Origin: Psychrobacter sp. I-STPA6b
GTDB taxonomy: Bacteria; Pseudomonadota; Gammaproteobacteria; Pseudomonadales; Moraxellaceae
Direction: 5' to 3'
Length of the DNA: 64,000 nucleotides
NCBI RefSeq assembly: GCF_020662265.1
Contig: NZ_VEWM01000010.1
Span: forward strand, 372,001 to 436,000
Positions 51,188 to 60,041 of this stretch are shown here, piece by piece. The notes beneath the pieces were generated by a model, which made no database searches, had not been told where the DNA came from, and saw only the letters and a list, made by a program, of their open reading frames with translations. The number at the start of each line of letters is the position of its first letter. Position 1 is the stretch's first letter. Made by a program: the position numbers and the translations under genes.

Positions 51188-51388
51188 GGGTCTGTTGAAC
51201 ATTCATCTTCATAGGAAAAATTGAGATTAAATTTGTCTTAGTCAAGGCAATGAACGCAGGTAATATCGGGATATTAACAAGTTCATTAACGCAGGATAAG
51301 GCAAATTTAGCCAATTTTTACATGAAAGTAAAAAGTAGCTATATCCCTTGTAGGTATTAGCCTGACGGGGTGAAAGTTCAACAGACCC
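51188..51388. repeat. MITE-like element, copy C (full length)
   Basis: 201 bases with terminal inverted repeats GGGTCTGTTGAAC and GTTCAACAGACCC (perfect over 13 bases), flanked by TA on both sides. Inner inverted repeat AAATTTGTCTTA (51229-51240) / TAAGGCAAATTT (51297-51308). It aligns over its length with the reverse complement of 17995-18206. The right end stops about 40 bases before the start of the next gene, so it forms part of that gene's 5' region. Confidence 0.88.
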
Positions 51389-51429
51389 TAATAAGTATGC
51401 CGAAATTCACCCCATTCAAAGGAAATTCC

Positions 51430-51882
51430 ATGCCCATTATCAAACCTTTAGCACCTAGCGACCATAAACATTGGCTTAGCCTATGGCAAGGCTATCTTGA
51501 TTTCTATCAAACCACGCTAAGTGATGCGGTGATAGACAATACTTGGCAACGTATTATTAGCAATGACAGCAATATTTATGGCTTTGGAGCGTGGATAGAT
51601 AAAAAAGGTGAATCACTCTTAGTCGGCTTTGTGCATGTGGTATTGCACCCCAATACATGGAATGCCAGTGATTGTTGCTATTTAGAAGATTTATACGTCA
51701 GTGAGTGTGTGCGAGGGCAAGGCGTGGGTCGGGCATTGATAGAGCAGGTGTATACGTTTGCTCAATCCAAACATTGCAATCGGGTGTATTGGGTAACGCA
51801 AGCGCACAATAGCACCGCCCGCAAGCTATATGATACGCTGGCGACAAAGACCGATATGGTGCAGTATCGCCATGATTTATAG
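51430..51882 (+). CDS. GNAT family N-acetyltransferase (2)
   Basis: Acetyltransferase (150 residues from this start). Acetyl-CoA motif LYVSECVRGQGVGRALIEQVYTFA (RGQGVGRAL), then NRVYWVTQAHNSTARKLYDTLA. Resembles amine/amino-acid acetyltransferases of the YncA/PhnO-like sort; substrate unknown. ATG at 51430 is chosen because AAAGGAAATTCC precedes it; ATG at 51397 and GTG at 51370 are upstream in frame, the latter inside the MITE-like element. Confidence 0.88.
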   Translation: MPIIKPLAPSDHKHWLSLWQGYLDFYQTTLSDAVIDNTWQRIISNDSNIYGFGAWIDKKGESLLVGFVHVVLHPNTWNASDCCYLEDLYVSECVRGQGVGRALIEQVYTFAQSKHCNRVYWVTQAHNSTARKLYDTLATKTDMVQYRHDL

Positions 51883-51924
51883 GACTAATTATATGGTTGT
51901 TAACTTTAGTATCTCTACTAATGT

Positions 51925-52185
51925 CTAACAAACAGAGTTAATGGTGTCGCCTGCATTGATACCTAGGATAGTACAAATTTCTATATATTCAAGTACATCC
52001 AATTTTCGCTCAAAACCTTCAATTTTTGCGATAAAAGATTGAGGTCTATCAAGTTTGTCTGCAATTTGTTGTTGTGTTAAACCCCCATCTTTACGTGCTT
52101 TGACTAATATTTGAATGAGTTGTCGATACGTTTCATTGTAAATTGTTTGCAAAAATAACCACCTTTGTCTACTTGAGATATTCAT
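51925..52185 (-). CDS. XRE family helix-turn-helix regulator
   Basis: Small DNA-binding protein (86 residues) with a lambda-repressor-type HTH at about 30-80: LVKARKDGGLTQQQIADKLDRPQSFIAKIEGFERKLD is the classic TQxxxA...PxSxIxxxExG pattern. No toxin gene lies next to it in the same direction: the GNAT gene is convergent and the glutaredoxin gene divergent. It may control itself and the divergent gene through the 187-base shared upstream region. The ATG follows GAGGG. Confidence 0.9.
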   Translation of the reverse strand: MNISSRQRWLFLQTIYNETYRQLIQILVKARKDGGLTQQQIADKLDRPQSFIAKIEGFERKLDVLEYIEICTILGINAGDTINSVC

Positions 52186-52372
52186 TATTAAACCCTCGAT
52201 TTTAGTTGGTTAATTCATTAAATATAATGAGTTTTTGTAAATAAAGCGATGTACTTGTGTGCTTATGGTTGATTTTGATACCAATATCCTTATGTCTTTG
52301 CTAGGCTTACTAAAATAATATTTATCATAAAAATATTAGCAATGTAGAAAACATAAGAAATAGGGGACAGTG

Positions 52373-53248
52373 ATGACAGATAACACTCAAGACATATCCA
52401 AACAAGCAAACCCCATTAATGATGCCAATAACCCTCAAGTAAAAAAGCTGGTCGAAACACTCTCGGGTGAGCATATCAGCAGTGGCAATAATTCTGGTAG
52501 TAAGGCAAAACAAGCCATTATCTTTCGTATGGTGATGGACAAGCACATTTGTCCGTTTGGATTAAAGTCATTAGATGCGCTAAAACACGCAGGCTATGAC
52601 ATTATTGACCGTCATATCACCAATGATGAAGAAAATAAACTGGTCAAAAATACCTTGGGTGTTAAGACCACACCGCAGACTTTTATTAATGGTAAACGTA
52701 TCGGTGGTAACGATGACCTGCAAGTGTTTTTGGGCAATGCTGAACCCAAAAGCGAAGATGATACTTCCTATACGCCGATTATTGCGGTGTTTGGTGTGAC
52801 CGCTTTAATGACTTTGGCATTGTGTTGGGCATCATCAGTGTCAGTGTTGTCCATGCAAGCGTTAATATGGTTTGTGGCGTTTTCCATGTGCGTCTTAGCC
52901 ATCAAAAAATTAGAGGATTTGCAAAGCTTTAGTACCTCCTTTTTGGGCTATGATTTATTGGCTCGTAAAGTGGTACGTTATGCCTATGTCTATCCATTTT
53001 TGGAGGCGTTTGCTGGCGTGTCGATGTTGGCAAATCAGCCGTGGTTAAGCGTTATTGCAGGTATTGTGTCATTAATCATCGGCTTGATTGGTGGCGTATC
53101 AGTCATCAAAGCGGTGTATATTGATAAGCGTGAGCTAAAATGTGCCTGTGTGGGCGGTAATAGCAATGTACCATTAGGGGCTATCTCATTGACCGAAAAT
53201 GTGATGATGGTAGTCATGGGGGCGTATATGCTCAGTCAGGCATTTTAG
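52373..53248 (+). CDS. Glutaredoxin-MauE fusion membrane protein
   Basis: Fusion of an N-terminal glutaredoxin-like domain (about 35-115: IIFRMVMDKHICPFGLKSLDALK, then TTPQTFINGKRIGGNDDL with the cis-Pro motif) and a C-terminal four-helix MauE/DoxX-like membrane domain (about 140-290) with a conserved late CACVGG pair. The glutaredoxin active site is CPFG, single-cysteine, rather than CPYC. Such fusions occur in marine and Moraxellaceae gammaproteobacteria; the role is likely thiol redox at the membrane. I chose the ATG at 52373 rather than the GTG at 52370 since GGGGA precedes by 5 bases. Confidence 0.82.
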   Translation: MTDNTQDISKQANPINDANNPQVKKLVETLSGEHISSGNNSGSKAKQAIIFRMVMDKHICPFGLKSLDALKHAGYDIIDRHITNDEENKLVKNTLGVKTTPQTFINGKRIGGNDDLQVFLGNAEPKSEDDTSYTPIIAVFGVTALMTLALCWASSVSVLSMQALIWFVAFSMCVLAIKKLEDLQSFSTSFLGYDLLARKVVRYAYVYPFLEAFAGVSMLANQPWLSVIAGIVSLIIGLIGGVSVIKAVYIDKRELKCACVGGNSNVPLGAISLTENVMMVVMGAYMLSQAF

Positions 53249-53267
53249 CTGTTATATTGAACAGTAT

Positions 53268-53297
53268 AAAAAAAGACAGCCTAGGCTGTCTTTTTTA
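53268..53297 (+). terminator. Terminator after the glutaredoxin-MauE gene
   Basis: Palindrome AGACAGCCTAGGCTGTCT with A-run before and T-run after. Symmetric, so it also serves the convergent lipase-like gene. Confidence 0.88.
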
Positions 53298-53338
53298 TTA
53301 AGTATGCTATGTTTTTTCGTTATGAGATACTTAAAGTC

Positions 53339-55033
53339 TTAACGATACTGAGCAAAAAATGCTTGTGAAGCATTGAGACAGTAGGGCATAGCAGTACTGT
53401 GATATTTACTTACAAAGGCAATGGTTGCTGCTTGCGTGGCTTTAGTCTCAGCTATTGCTTGTGTCATTGCTCCATTAGCAATAGCAGTTTCTAGTGATGC
53501 TAAAGTGTCTTGGTATGCTTTAGTTTTGATATTTGCCATTTGTTCACCAAATCCTTTTTGTAACACTTTTGCTGTTGCTTCAACAGGTGTATTGATAATG
53601 GTGGGTAGGGTAGACAGATAAGGAAGCTTAGGTGTTTGCTCTTTAGCACGCTCTTCTTGATTACTTAAATCAAGGTCAATGAGCGCAAATGGAATATTGG
53701 TTGTTTCTTTCCAGATGCCTGCCATGGCAGTACTATTGACATCAAAGAAAACGGACGGATCTTGGTGTGCGCCACAAAGCAGGGTGGGTGCTTTGGGGGC
53801 ATAAGTCCGTAAGTCATTGGCTTTAAAGGCTGCGCGTAGTGAATGTTGAGGTGCTAGTGCCGCAAAAGGTAGTTTGGTCGGCTCAGGGACAAGTCCATCT
53901 GGATTGGCGATGATATCTGCCACATATTTGGCACGATATGGCGTACTAATTAAGTAATTATCACCAAATCCCCATGCAAAGCGTTCATCTTTTGGTGAGA
54001 TTGGGTCAAGTTCGGCAACACCAGTGGGTGCTTTGGCAAAAAGCTCTACCATTGGTAATTTACCTTGAGCGAATATGGCTTCGATAGTTTCTGTCGAGGG
54101 AAGTAATGATGGTGCCGTTTGTGCATAACTACCAGCATATATACCTTTAGTCACATCATCGCCATATTCGGCTGTATAACTATCAAACAGCATTGGTAAA
54201 AAGACAGTACCTGCAACAATGGTATTACCTAAGACGATAGCATCACCAAATGCTGCCATGGCATAAGGACCTGAGCCTGGGCTAATAGCAGTAACAGGAA
54301 TACCTGCTTCATCAAGTGCTTGAGATGTAGCCAGTGCGACATAACCCCCTTGTGAGTAGCCAGAGACAAATAGTTTATCACCTGCACTGACAGAAGTGTT
54401 ACCAGCATCAGCAGACAGTTGGACTGCTGCTTTACCAGCCAGTAGGCTGTCGACCATCTGCTTTCCTTGTTTTCTAGTGATATAAGGCGTGTAGTCTAGG
54501 TTTGACTTGTCATAACCTGGGTAATTTGGTGCGATGACAATATCACCTTGCCCAGCCATCGTAGCAGCAACCAATAGAGCTGTTTTATAGGCAGGATTCT
54601 TTTGGTCATTTAGTGCTGCTAGATTATAATTTTTTTCAATGGCAGTACCATGAGCATATAACGATACAGGGCGCTCACCTTGGCATTGTGGGTCATCACC
54701 AGTTGGTATCATAACTGCCCCAGTGGCATTGGTTTCCTCACCTTTTAGTCCTGTAGTACTATGGTTGATATATTCAACCGTCACACCACAAATAGGAGAA
54801 ATAGGAACAGCAGCAGATAGTTTTGCTTGTTTGATAGCCTCTGCAAGTTGAGTTGCTGTAAAGGTCTGGGTGACTTCTGGATCATTGAGTAATTTGACAG
54901 TTGGTTTTGGTGTTTCACTTTCAATGTGAGTATTTGTGTCATTATTATCATCACCACAAGCGGTCAGTAGTAGGCTGGTAGCGAATACAGATAATAAGAG
55001 TGATTTATTGATGGTGGGTAGGGCGTTTATCAT
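53339..55033 (-). CDS. Secreted alpha/beta hydrolase (secretory lipase-like) lipoprotein
   Basis: Large alpha/beta hydrolase (564 residues from the chosen start) with lipobox LLLTAC after a hydrophobic signal. Nucleophile elbow GYSQGGY (GxSxG) near the middle. The preceding sequence PVSLYAHGTAI and IVIAPNYPGYDKS is the oxyanion region. LLCGAHQDPSVFFD is likely the acidic-residue loop. Similar to fungal-type secretory lipases and bacterial lipoprotein esterases. Start: ATG at 55033 (MINALPTINK) has AAGGATG about 8 bases upstream; earlier in-frame starts would give a long odd leader. Confidence 0.83.
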   Translation of the reverse strand: MINALPTINKSLLLSVFATSLLLTACGDDNNDTNTHIESETPKPTVKLLNDPEVTQTFTATQLAEAIKQAKLSAAVPISPICGVTVEYINHSTTGLKGEETNATGAVMIPTGDDPQCQGERPVSLYAHGTAIEKNYNLAALNDQKNPAYKTALLVAATMAGQGDIVIAPNYPGYDKSNLDYTPYITRKQGKQMVDSLLAGKAAVQLSADAGNTSVSAGDKLFVSGYSQGGYVALATSQALDEAGIPVTAISPGSGPYAMAAFGDAIVLGNTIVAGTVFLPMLFDSYTAEYGDDVTKGIYAGSYAQTAPSLLPSTETIEAIFAQGKLPMVELFAKAPTGVAELDPISPKDERFAWGFGDNYLISTPYRAKYVADIIANPDGLVPEPTKLPFAALAPQHSLRAAFKANDLRTYAPKAPTLLCGAHQDPSVFFDVNSTAMAGIWKETTNIPFALIDLDLSNQEERAKEQTPKLPYLSTLPTIINTPVEATAKVLQKGFGEQMANIKTKAYQDTLASLETAIANGAMTQAIAETKATQAATIAFVSKYHSTAMPYCLNASQAFFAQYR

Positions 55034-55237
55034 AGGATACATCCTTGTTTTAAGTGCTATCTGATTTATGACTTGGGTGCATGGATTCTTCATGCTGTCA
55101 TAATTTTGTGATAATAGCACTCATCTAAGTATTAGAAAAGTAAATAATATGTAATAAACTTCTCGCAATGTCTGGATATCATTGGTTATTGTTGTTCAGT
55201 GATGATGCCATTACTGGACTTATAAATAGTCATAACC

Positions 55238-55894
55238 CTATGGATTATCTGGACTTTCGGTTTTAGATTGGGTGGTTTCAGCTTGTGTCGTGGATTTGGG
55301 CTGAATAATTATTGGCATGGTTAAGCCTTGTGCAAAAGGCTCAGAAAAAACATAATCGTAGCGACTGGCAGTGACTTCAGGGCTAGTATGAATGATTAAG
55401 GTTACATCTTTGCCATCTGTTAGCTCATGTGAGCGGTAGTGGTCACCAAGTTGGTCTAATAACTCAGGTAATGGCTCGTTACTGGCAGTACCAATGGTGA
55501 GACTGTGACGTGCTTCGGCAGGGGTAATGTGGAAAAAATCTGCATAAGCTAGGACAGATTGGCTGTCTAGCTCAAATGGATACTTAAAGTCTTCAGGATT
55601 AACTGGAGATATTTTTGAGTCCAGTTTTGTCCAATCAATATCAGTGCGATTTGAGTTATTGGTGTTTGCCGTTGCTTCTGTTGATATTGCTTTTTGAGAA
55701 GAGTCACTGTGAGCAGAGGTTGTTGAGTCTTCTACTGGGGTGCTGTCAGATGCTGGTTGACAGCCAAATAGCAACATACTGGCACTGATGGTCATTATCA
55801 TACTCAGAGATGATTTGAATATTGGTGTATGTTGAGTTTGTTTGTATTGAGTTGATGGCATTATCTTCTGTGTGTTCATGTATTGTGTGACCAT
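55238..55894 (-). CDS. Lipoprotein of unknown function
   Basis: 218 residues with a signal segment (about 27-45) ending in lipobox MLLFGC, then a Ser/Thr/Asn-rich spacer (about 48-85) and a small domain (about 88-195) I do not recognise: QSVLAYADFFHITPAEARHSLTIG and YDYVFSEPFAQGLTMPIII. Probably envelope-located. Three Met codons lie before the signal (55894, 55879, 55861), and the true start is unclear because no good ribosome site is visible. On the same strand as its neighbours but with 200-base or 47-base gaps. Confidence 0.65.
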   Translation of the reverse strand: MVTQYMNTQKIMPSTQYKQTQHTPIFKSSLSMIMTISASMLLFGCQPASDSTPVEDSTTSAHSDSSQKAISTEATANTNNSNRTDIDWTKLDSKISPVNPEDFKYPFELDSQSVLAYADFFHITPAEARHSLTIGTASNEPLPELLDQLGDHYRSHELTDGKDVTLIIHTSPEVTASRYDYVFSEPFAQGLTMPIIIQPKSTTQAETTQSKTESPDNP

Positions 55895-55941
55895 AAGTGA
55901 TGTGTGTTACTTTGCTTATATTTTAGCAGTCTCACTAGACC

Positions 55942-56784
55942 CTAATCAAAGCGATAAATATCCATATTTAGATTATGATGTGCCATACGCTCAGAGACAA
56001 CAGACACTCGTTGACCTGCACCAAGGGCAAAAAATAGAGGCATAAGTTGTTCTGCTGAGGGACGCATATCTTGGCTGATGCTATGTTGTTGCCAGTCGAG
56101 AGCTTGTGGAATATTGGTTTTTAATTGATGTAGTAGCCATGTTTTAAAGGCTTTGGCAGAGTGCGTTTTATTATCTGCTGAGAAGTGCGTGGCTGGTAAG
56201 TTATGGCTCATATTGCCAGAACCAATAATCAGAACTTGTTCTTGTCGTAGGGGTGCAAGGCAGGCACCAAGTTGATAGCAGGCGGTGGCATCAAAGTGCT
56301 TAGGAAGGCTGAGTTGAACAATGGGAACATCTGCTTCTGGGTATATATGTAATAAAGGTGTCCATACTCCATGGTCATAGGGTCGCAAAGGGTTAAGATA
56401 GGCGGTAATGCCTTTTTTATCATAAAGCTGTTGAGCCAATGATTCAGCAAGTGGTTGATGTCCTAGTGCAGGATAGTTAAGTTGATAAAGCTGTGGCTCT
56501 AGACCTTGAAAATCATGCCATGTATCAGGTTTGGGGTTGCTATTAATCTCAAGAGCTGGTGATAGCCAGTGTGCAGACAAAATAATAATGGCGTATGGTT
56601 TGGGAAGATTTTTCCCAATACGTGCCAGTGCATGTGTGGTTGCAGAGTTTTCTAGTGCTAATGTGGGCGCACCATGAGAGATAAATAATGCTGGTAGCGT
56701 TGCCAGTTTTTGTTGAGTATCCGTAAATAAGTGGCGAACACTCAATGGCATTTTAGGAGTCATGGTGTTATAAAGAGTAGTCAT
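55942..56784 (-). CDS. LigB-type extradiol dioxygenase, YgiD-like
   Basis: DODA-type aromatic ring-opening dioxygenase (about 280 residues from this start). Metal-ligand motifs typical of YgiD and plant DOPA dioxygenase: FISHGAPTLAL, ILSAHWLSP, RPYDHGVWTPL and IIGSGNMSHNL, each with the conserved His. E. coli YgiD cleaves L-DOPA; the natural substrate here is unknown. Start uncertain: ATG at 56784 (MTTLYNTM) is the best of several, while a TTG at 56823 would be further upstream. Confidence 0.87.
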   Translation of the reverse strand: MTTLYNTMTPKMPLSVRHLFTDTQQKLATLPALFISHGAPTLALENSATTHALARIGKNLPKPYAIIILSAHWLSPALEINSNPKPDTWHDFQGLEPQLYQLNYPALGHQPLAESLAQQLYDKKGITAYLNPLRPYDHGVWTPLLHIYPEADVPIVQLSLPKHFDATACYQLGACLAPLRQEQVLIIGSGNMSHNLPATHFSADNKTHSAKAFKTWLLHQLKTNIPQALDWQQHSISQDMRPSAEQLMPLFFALGAGQRVSVVSERMAHHNLNMDIYRFD

Positions 56785-56854
56785 TAGGGTTTGTATATTG
56801 GGGTTTATATATTGCAAGGTCAATCATTGTTAGGTTCTTTATGGTTAGTATCGG

Positions 56855-57343
56855 TTAATTCCCACGATGATAAGGATGATTATGGTTAATACTCATGGCT
56901 CGGTAAAGTTGTTCCATCAGCACCACCCGTACCAGTGGGTGTGGTAGTGTTAATGCAGAAAGAGACCACTTAAAATCTGCGTTTGCTAATACTTCAGGAC
57001 TTACCCCATCAGCACCACCAATGACCAATGCAATATCATCACCTTGAAGCATGGCATCTGCCAGTTTATCTGCCAGTGCTTCTGTTGATAGCATCTTACC
57101 TTTAACATCAAGTACCCAAAGCTGTTCACGACTGGCGCTGGCATGTGCAGATAAAATGGCACTACCTTCTTGCTCACGATATTGTGCTAAGTTTGCTGAT
57201 GATGGATTTTTTGCCCGTTTGGCGGGGGTAAGCTCTACCAGCTCAGTGCTAAGCATGGGCTGGATACGTTTGAAATAGTCATTAAAGCCACTTTCTACCC
57301 AGTTAGGCATTTTATTGCCAACGGTTAATAGGCGTGCTTTCAT
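56855..57343 (-). CDS. rlmH: 23S rRNA (pseudouridine-1915 N3) methyltransferase RlmH
   Basis: SPOUT methyltransferase that modifies helix 69 of 23S rRNA. 162 residues, near the usual 155. The C-terminal SAM-binding knot is visible: LVIGGADGVSPEVL, then SLSALTLPHPLVRVVLMEQLYRA and the invariant end NHNHPYHRGN. The usual neighbour rsfS does not adjoin it; it lies between the dioxygenase gene and PBP4. Confidence 0.96.
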   Translation of the reverse strand: MKARLLTVGNKMPNWVESGFNDYFKRIQPMLSTELVELTPAKRAKNPSSANLAQYREQEGSAILSAHASASREQLWVLDVKGKMLSTEALADKLADAMLQGDDIALVIGGADGVSPEVLANADFKWSLSALTLPHPLVRVVLMEQLYRAMSINHNHPYHRGN

Positions 57344-57479
57344 AATTCTCTCACTATTGATAATAACAGAATACCGTAACAGCTTTTTTCTGTATTAGCT
57401 AGGGGTTGCTGAGTTTTCTAGTATATTTTGCTTTGGATGCTGTGCTTTATGTTTTTGGCTTTGTGTGTTTGGCTTTGAA

Positions 57480-57500
57480 TATAGTCGTTTTTTGACTATC
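57480..57500. repeat. Small hairpin repeat (copy 4)
   Basis: TATAGTC-GTTTTTT-GACTATC just beyond the 3' end of the PBP4 gene. Same core as the copies at 15.6, 32.1 and 38.5 kb. It could also help end PBP4 transcription. Confidence 0.6.
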
Positions 57501-57505
57501 GGTTT

Positions 57506-59266
57506 TTAGTGTTGAGCCGTCCAATCCAGCATGGCATCTAAAACAGGGCGGGCTTGGTTGGCATTTAATGGATGCTGAGTATTGATGATACCGACCACCA
57601 CATAATCCTGCCCAGAAAGTCCTTTCACATAGCCTGCCATAGAGGTCACATTGCTTAATGTTCCTGTTTTTATCCATGCTCGCCCAATGGCTTGTGATTC
57701 AGGTCGGCGGTAAGCATGACCAATAATTGTACCACTGATACCTGCAATACCAAGTGAGTCTAGATAGGTATTAAAGTCAGGATGGGAATAGGCAGTTTGT
57801 AGTAGCTCTGCCAGATTATTTGCCGTTAAGGTACAATCACGGCATAGCCCTGAGCCATTGGTCATGATGGGTGGTGGTGTGTGTAAGTTAGATTGCCACC
57901 ACTGGCGGATATGTTGCAGTGAGCTGGGGTAGTCACTATAAGATGTGTGTGTTGAGGTTTGGGTGCTGTGCTTACTATATACTGGTAAAGACAGGGTAAG
58001 TTGTTCTGTCATGACATTATTGGAATGGTGGTTAATGTCATATATTTGTTGAGCTAGAGTTTGAGAAGGATAGCTGGCGATGGGTAGGGGGGTGGTTGAC
58101 CATGCTGTCAGTCCAATACGTTGTGGATTGTCGGCAAGTTGTGGATAAGTAGGTGCTTGATTAATAGGTGTTTTATTGTGAGCTTTTCTGTGAGTTAGCT
58201 GAGTACGAGTAATGACTTGTCCCGTTAGCGTATTACCTAGCTCTTGCCATTTTTGTTTGACGACACGTCGGGCAAAGTCAGTGACATCTGGATAGGCAAC
58301 ATAAAATGTATGAATACCACAGCCAGTTGGTAATGCTCTATGAAACTGTAAGCCATTAGTACCCCAAGTGGGGGCTAGACTGGCTTGGATAGAAGACGAA
58401 CAATTTCCCGAGCGATAGGGCAGATGCTTTGGTAACTGGTAATCAGCAAGTTGGGGGATGTAATTGACATTAGCCCCACCTTGCTGGCTTGGTGTGGTGA
58501 CCACTTCTACACTATTAAAATTTACCAATAAACCATCTGGACTGGCGTTATAGGGTCGTAAGGGGTCATTATCAAATGATGCAGGGTCTTTGCCAACGTT
58601 TTGGAAAATAGAAGTATCTAAAATAATATTGCCGTGAATATGTTTAATTCCCGTCTTTTGTGCCTGATAGAGAAGCTGAGTCAGGCGGGCATGTGTCAGC
58701 TTTGGGTCGCCACTGCCTTTGATTATCATATCCCCATACAAAGTATCGCCAACTACCACTCCATTATGATAAATCAGGGTTTGCCAGACAAAATCTTTAC
58801 CCAACTCATCTAAAGCGACAAAGGTAGGTATTAGTTTCATGGTGCTGGCAGGTGTACGTGGCGTATTAGGTAAATGAATGATGGGGGTAGTTAACGGAGG
58901 GGCAGGTTTGATACGTATTTGAGCGTTTGTTTGTGTATGAGTACCAGTATTTGTATTAGAATTGGATACTGTGGTCAATGAACTTTCTTCTGTTGTAGGG
59001 AGTGTGATATTAGGCAAACGATTGCCTGTCTCTGTCTGAGCCAAAGGCATGATAATCAAGCTAATATCATCACTACTTAGATGTGCTTGAGCCAGCTTAG
59101 TTTCTACCATTGGAGGTAGGTTAGCATGGGCAGTGGAAATAGCAAGACTACCGATGCTACCAATGCTAAGGCTGACCATTAATTTATAAAATAAACGTGG
59201 TAATGGCGTTTTAAGCGGATGATGGATAGCAGGTGATGGTAAAGGTAATAGAGACATAGAGGACAT
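57506..59266 (-). CDS. dacB: D-alanyl-D-alanine carboxypeptidase/endopeptidase (PBP4)
   Basis: Class C low-molecular-weight penicillin-binding protein that trims or splits peptidoglycan cross-links in the periplasm. Signal peptide ending in STAHA. Catalytic motifs: SxxK as STMK (in PASTMKLIPT), SxN as HSNN (in INHHSNNVMTEQL), and KTG in WIKTGTLSNV. A Thr/Asn-rich, low-complexity stretch lies between the signal peptide and the SxxK motif (SNTNTGTHTQT). About 586 residues, longer than the 470-490 usual for this family because of that stretch and an N-terminal leader. Start at 59266 (MSSMSLLP) is tentative; 59257 and a GTG at 59335 are alternatives. Confidence 0.9.
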   Translation of the reverse strand: MSSMSLLPLPSPAIHHPLKTPLPRLFYKLMVSLSIGSIGSLAISTAHANLPPMVETKLAQAHLSSDDISLIIMPLAQTETGNRLPNITLPTTEESSLTTVSNSNTNTGTHTQTNAQIRIKPAPPLTTPIIHLPNTPRTPASTMKLIPTFVALDELGKDFVWQTLIYHNGVVVGDTLYGDMIIKGSGDPKLTHARLTQLLYQAQKTGIKHIHGNIILDTSIFQNVGKDPASFDNDPLRPYNASPDGLLVNFNSVEVVTTPSQQGGANVNYIPQLADYQLPKHLPYRSGNCSSSIQASLAPTWGTNGLQFHRALPTGCGIHTFYVAYPDVTDFARRVVKQKWQELGNTLTGQVITRTQLTHRKAHNKTPINQAPTYPQLADNPQRIGLTAWSTTPLPIASYPSQTLAQQIYDINHHSNNVMTEQLTLSLPVYSKHSTQTSTHTSYSDYPSSLQHIRQWWQSNLHTPPPIMTNGSGLCRDCTLTANNLAELLQTAYSHPDFNTYLDSLGIAGISGTIIGHAYRRPESQAIGRAWIKTGTLSNVTSMAGYVKGLSGQDYVVVGIINTQHPLNANQARPVLDAMLDWTAQH

Positions 59267-59405
59267 AGTAGACTTAGAGATTAGAGGCAAAGAGTCAGGG
59301 GCAATATGGATACATGTAAGGATAGCAAAATTCACTTGATAGTCAATTTAATACCCTATTAATTCAATAATCTATCAGGGAAAACAAGTGTTAGTCATAT
59401 TCCAC

Positions 59406-59432
59406 AGACTCTAAAGACTCTAAAGACTCTAA
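59406..59432. repeat. Tandem repeat of a 9-base unit, three copies
   Basis: AGACTCTAA repeated three times without change, in the short gap between the PBP4 and exonuclease genes. Short and probably neutral. Confidence 0.85.
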
Positions 59433-59435
59433 CCT

Positions 59436-60041
59436 TTATTTTAAATGTAGAAATGCCATGGCAGTCATAATGGCATCATTATAAGCATCATGACTACCCA
59501 TATCAGGAATATTATATTTGGTTAAAATCTGGCTTAGATGTTGTCCGTGATGTGACACACCTTCAGTACGGTTGCCTGTACGACGGTTATATAATTCCCG
59601 AATATCAATCACAGGATTGGGTAGGGGTGTGCCCATATATTGTTTTGCCAAAGGATTTAAAAATGCCATATCAATTTGTGGGCAAAATCCAACGATTGGA
59701 CGATTACTAATAAATGGCAATACCAGAGCCAACATCTCATCATAGCTGATACCATGCTCAACGTCATTAGGGCGCAGTCCATGAATCACAATGGTTTCTG
59801 CTGTGGGCATCACAGGTGGTCGACAGACTAGATGTAAGCCATTACCCATATCAATGGTATTATCATTGATATGAATGACCGCAATGGATAATAAATGGTG
59901 CTTTTTGGGGTTTAGCCCACTCATTTCGCAATCAATGGCAACCCATTGCTTTTCTGGTGGTGGGGCAAACATATCTGCTAGCTCAGGTTGCGTTAGCTGA
60001 CGTTTATACCATTGTGACTTTATTGTATGCAAAAGACTCAT
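59436..60041 (-). CDS. DnaQ-like 3'-5' exonuclease
   Basis: DEDDh exonuclease of the epsilon/RNase T class (201 residues). Motifs: exo I WVAIDCEMSG (D, E), exo II GFCPQIDMAFLN (D), and exo III SHDAYNDAIM (H, D). It overlaps the stop codon of the upstream CNB/CBS/DUF294 gene (TAATG), so the two are translationally coupled. This pair is also found in Pseudomonas. Not the replicative dnaQ, which normally pairs with rnhA. Confidence 0.9.
   Translation of the reverse strand: MSLLHTIKSQWYKRQLTQPELADMFAPPPEKQWVAIDCEMSGLNPKKHHLLSIAVIHINDNTIDMGNGLHLVCRPPVMPTAETIVIHGLRPNDVEHGISYDEMLALVLPFISNRPIVGFCPQIDMAFLNPLAKQYMGTPLPNPVIDIRELYNRRTGNRTEGVSHHGQHLSQILTKYNIPDMGSHDAYNDAIMTAMAFLHLK

Noticed and set aside
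51430-52185. GNAT plus XRE as a toxin-antitoxin pair
   Set aside because: The two genes are convergent, not an operon, and GNAT toxins normally pair with RHH-type antitoxins. The GNAT also resembles ordinary acetyltransferases.
57447-57677. Small minus-strand open frame overlapping the end of dacB
   Set aside because: Shadow frame of dacB's KTG region; no start site of its own and no recognisable sequence.
59406-59432. Three 9-base tandem repeats as a possible CRISPR or iteron set
   Set aside because: Contiguous units without spacers, far too short for CRISPR; no replication gene nearby for iterons. Kept only as a simple repeat.
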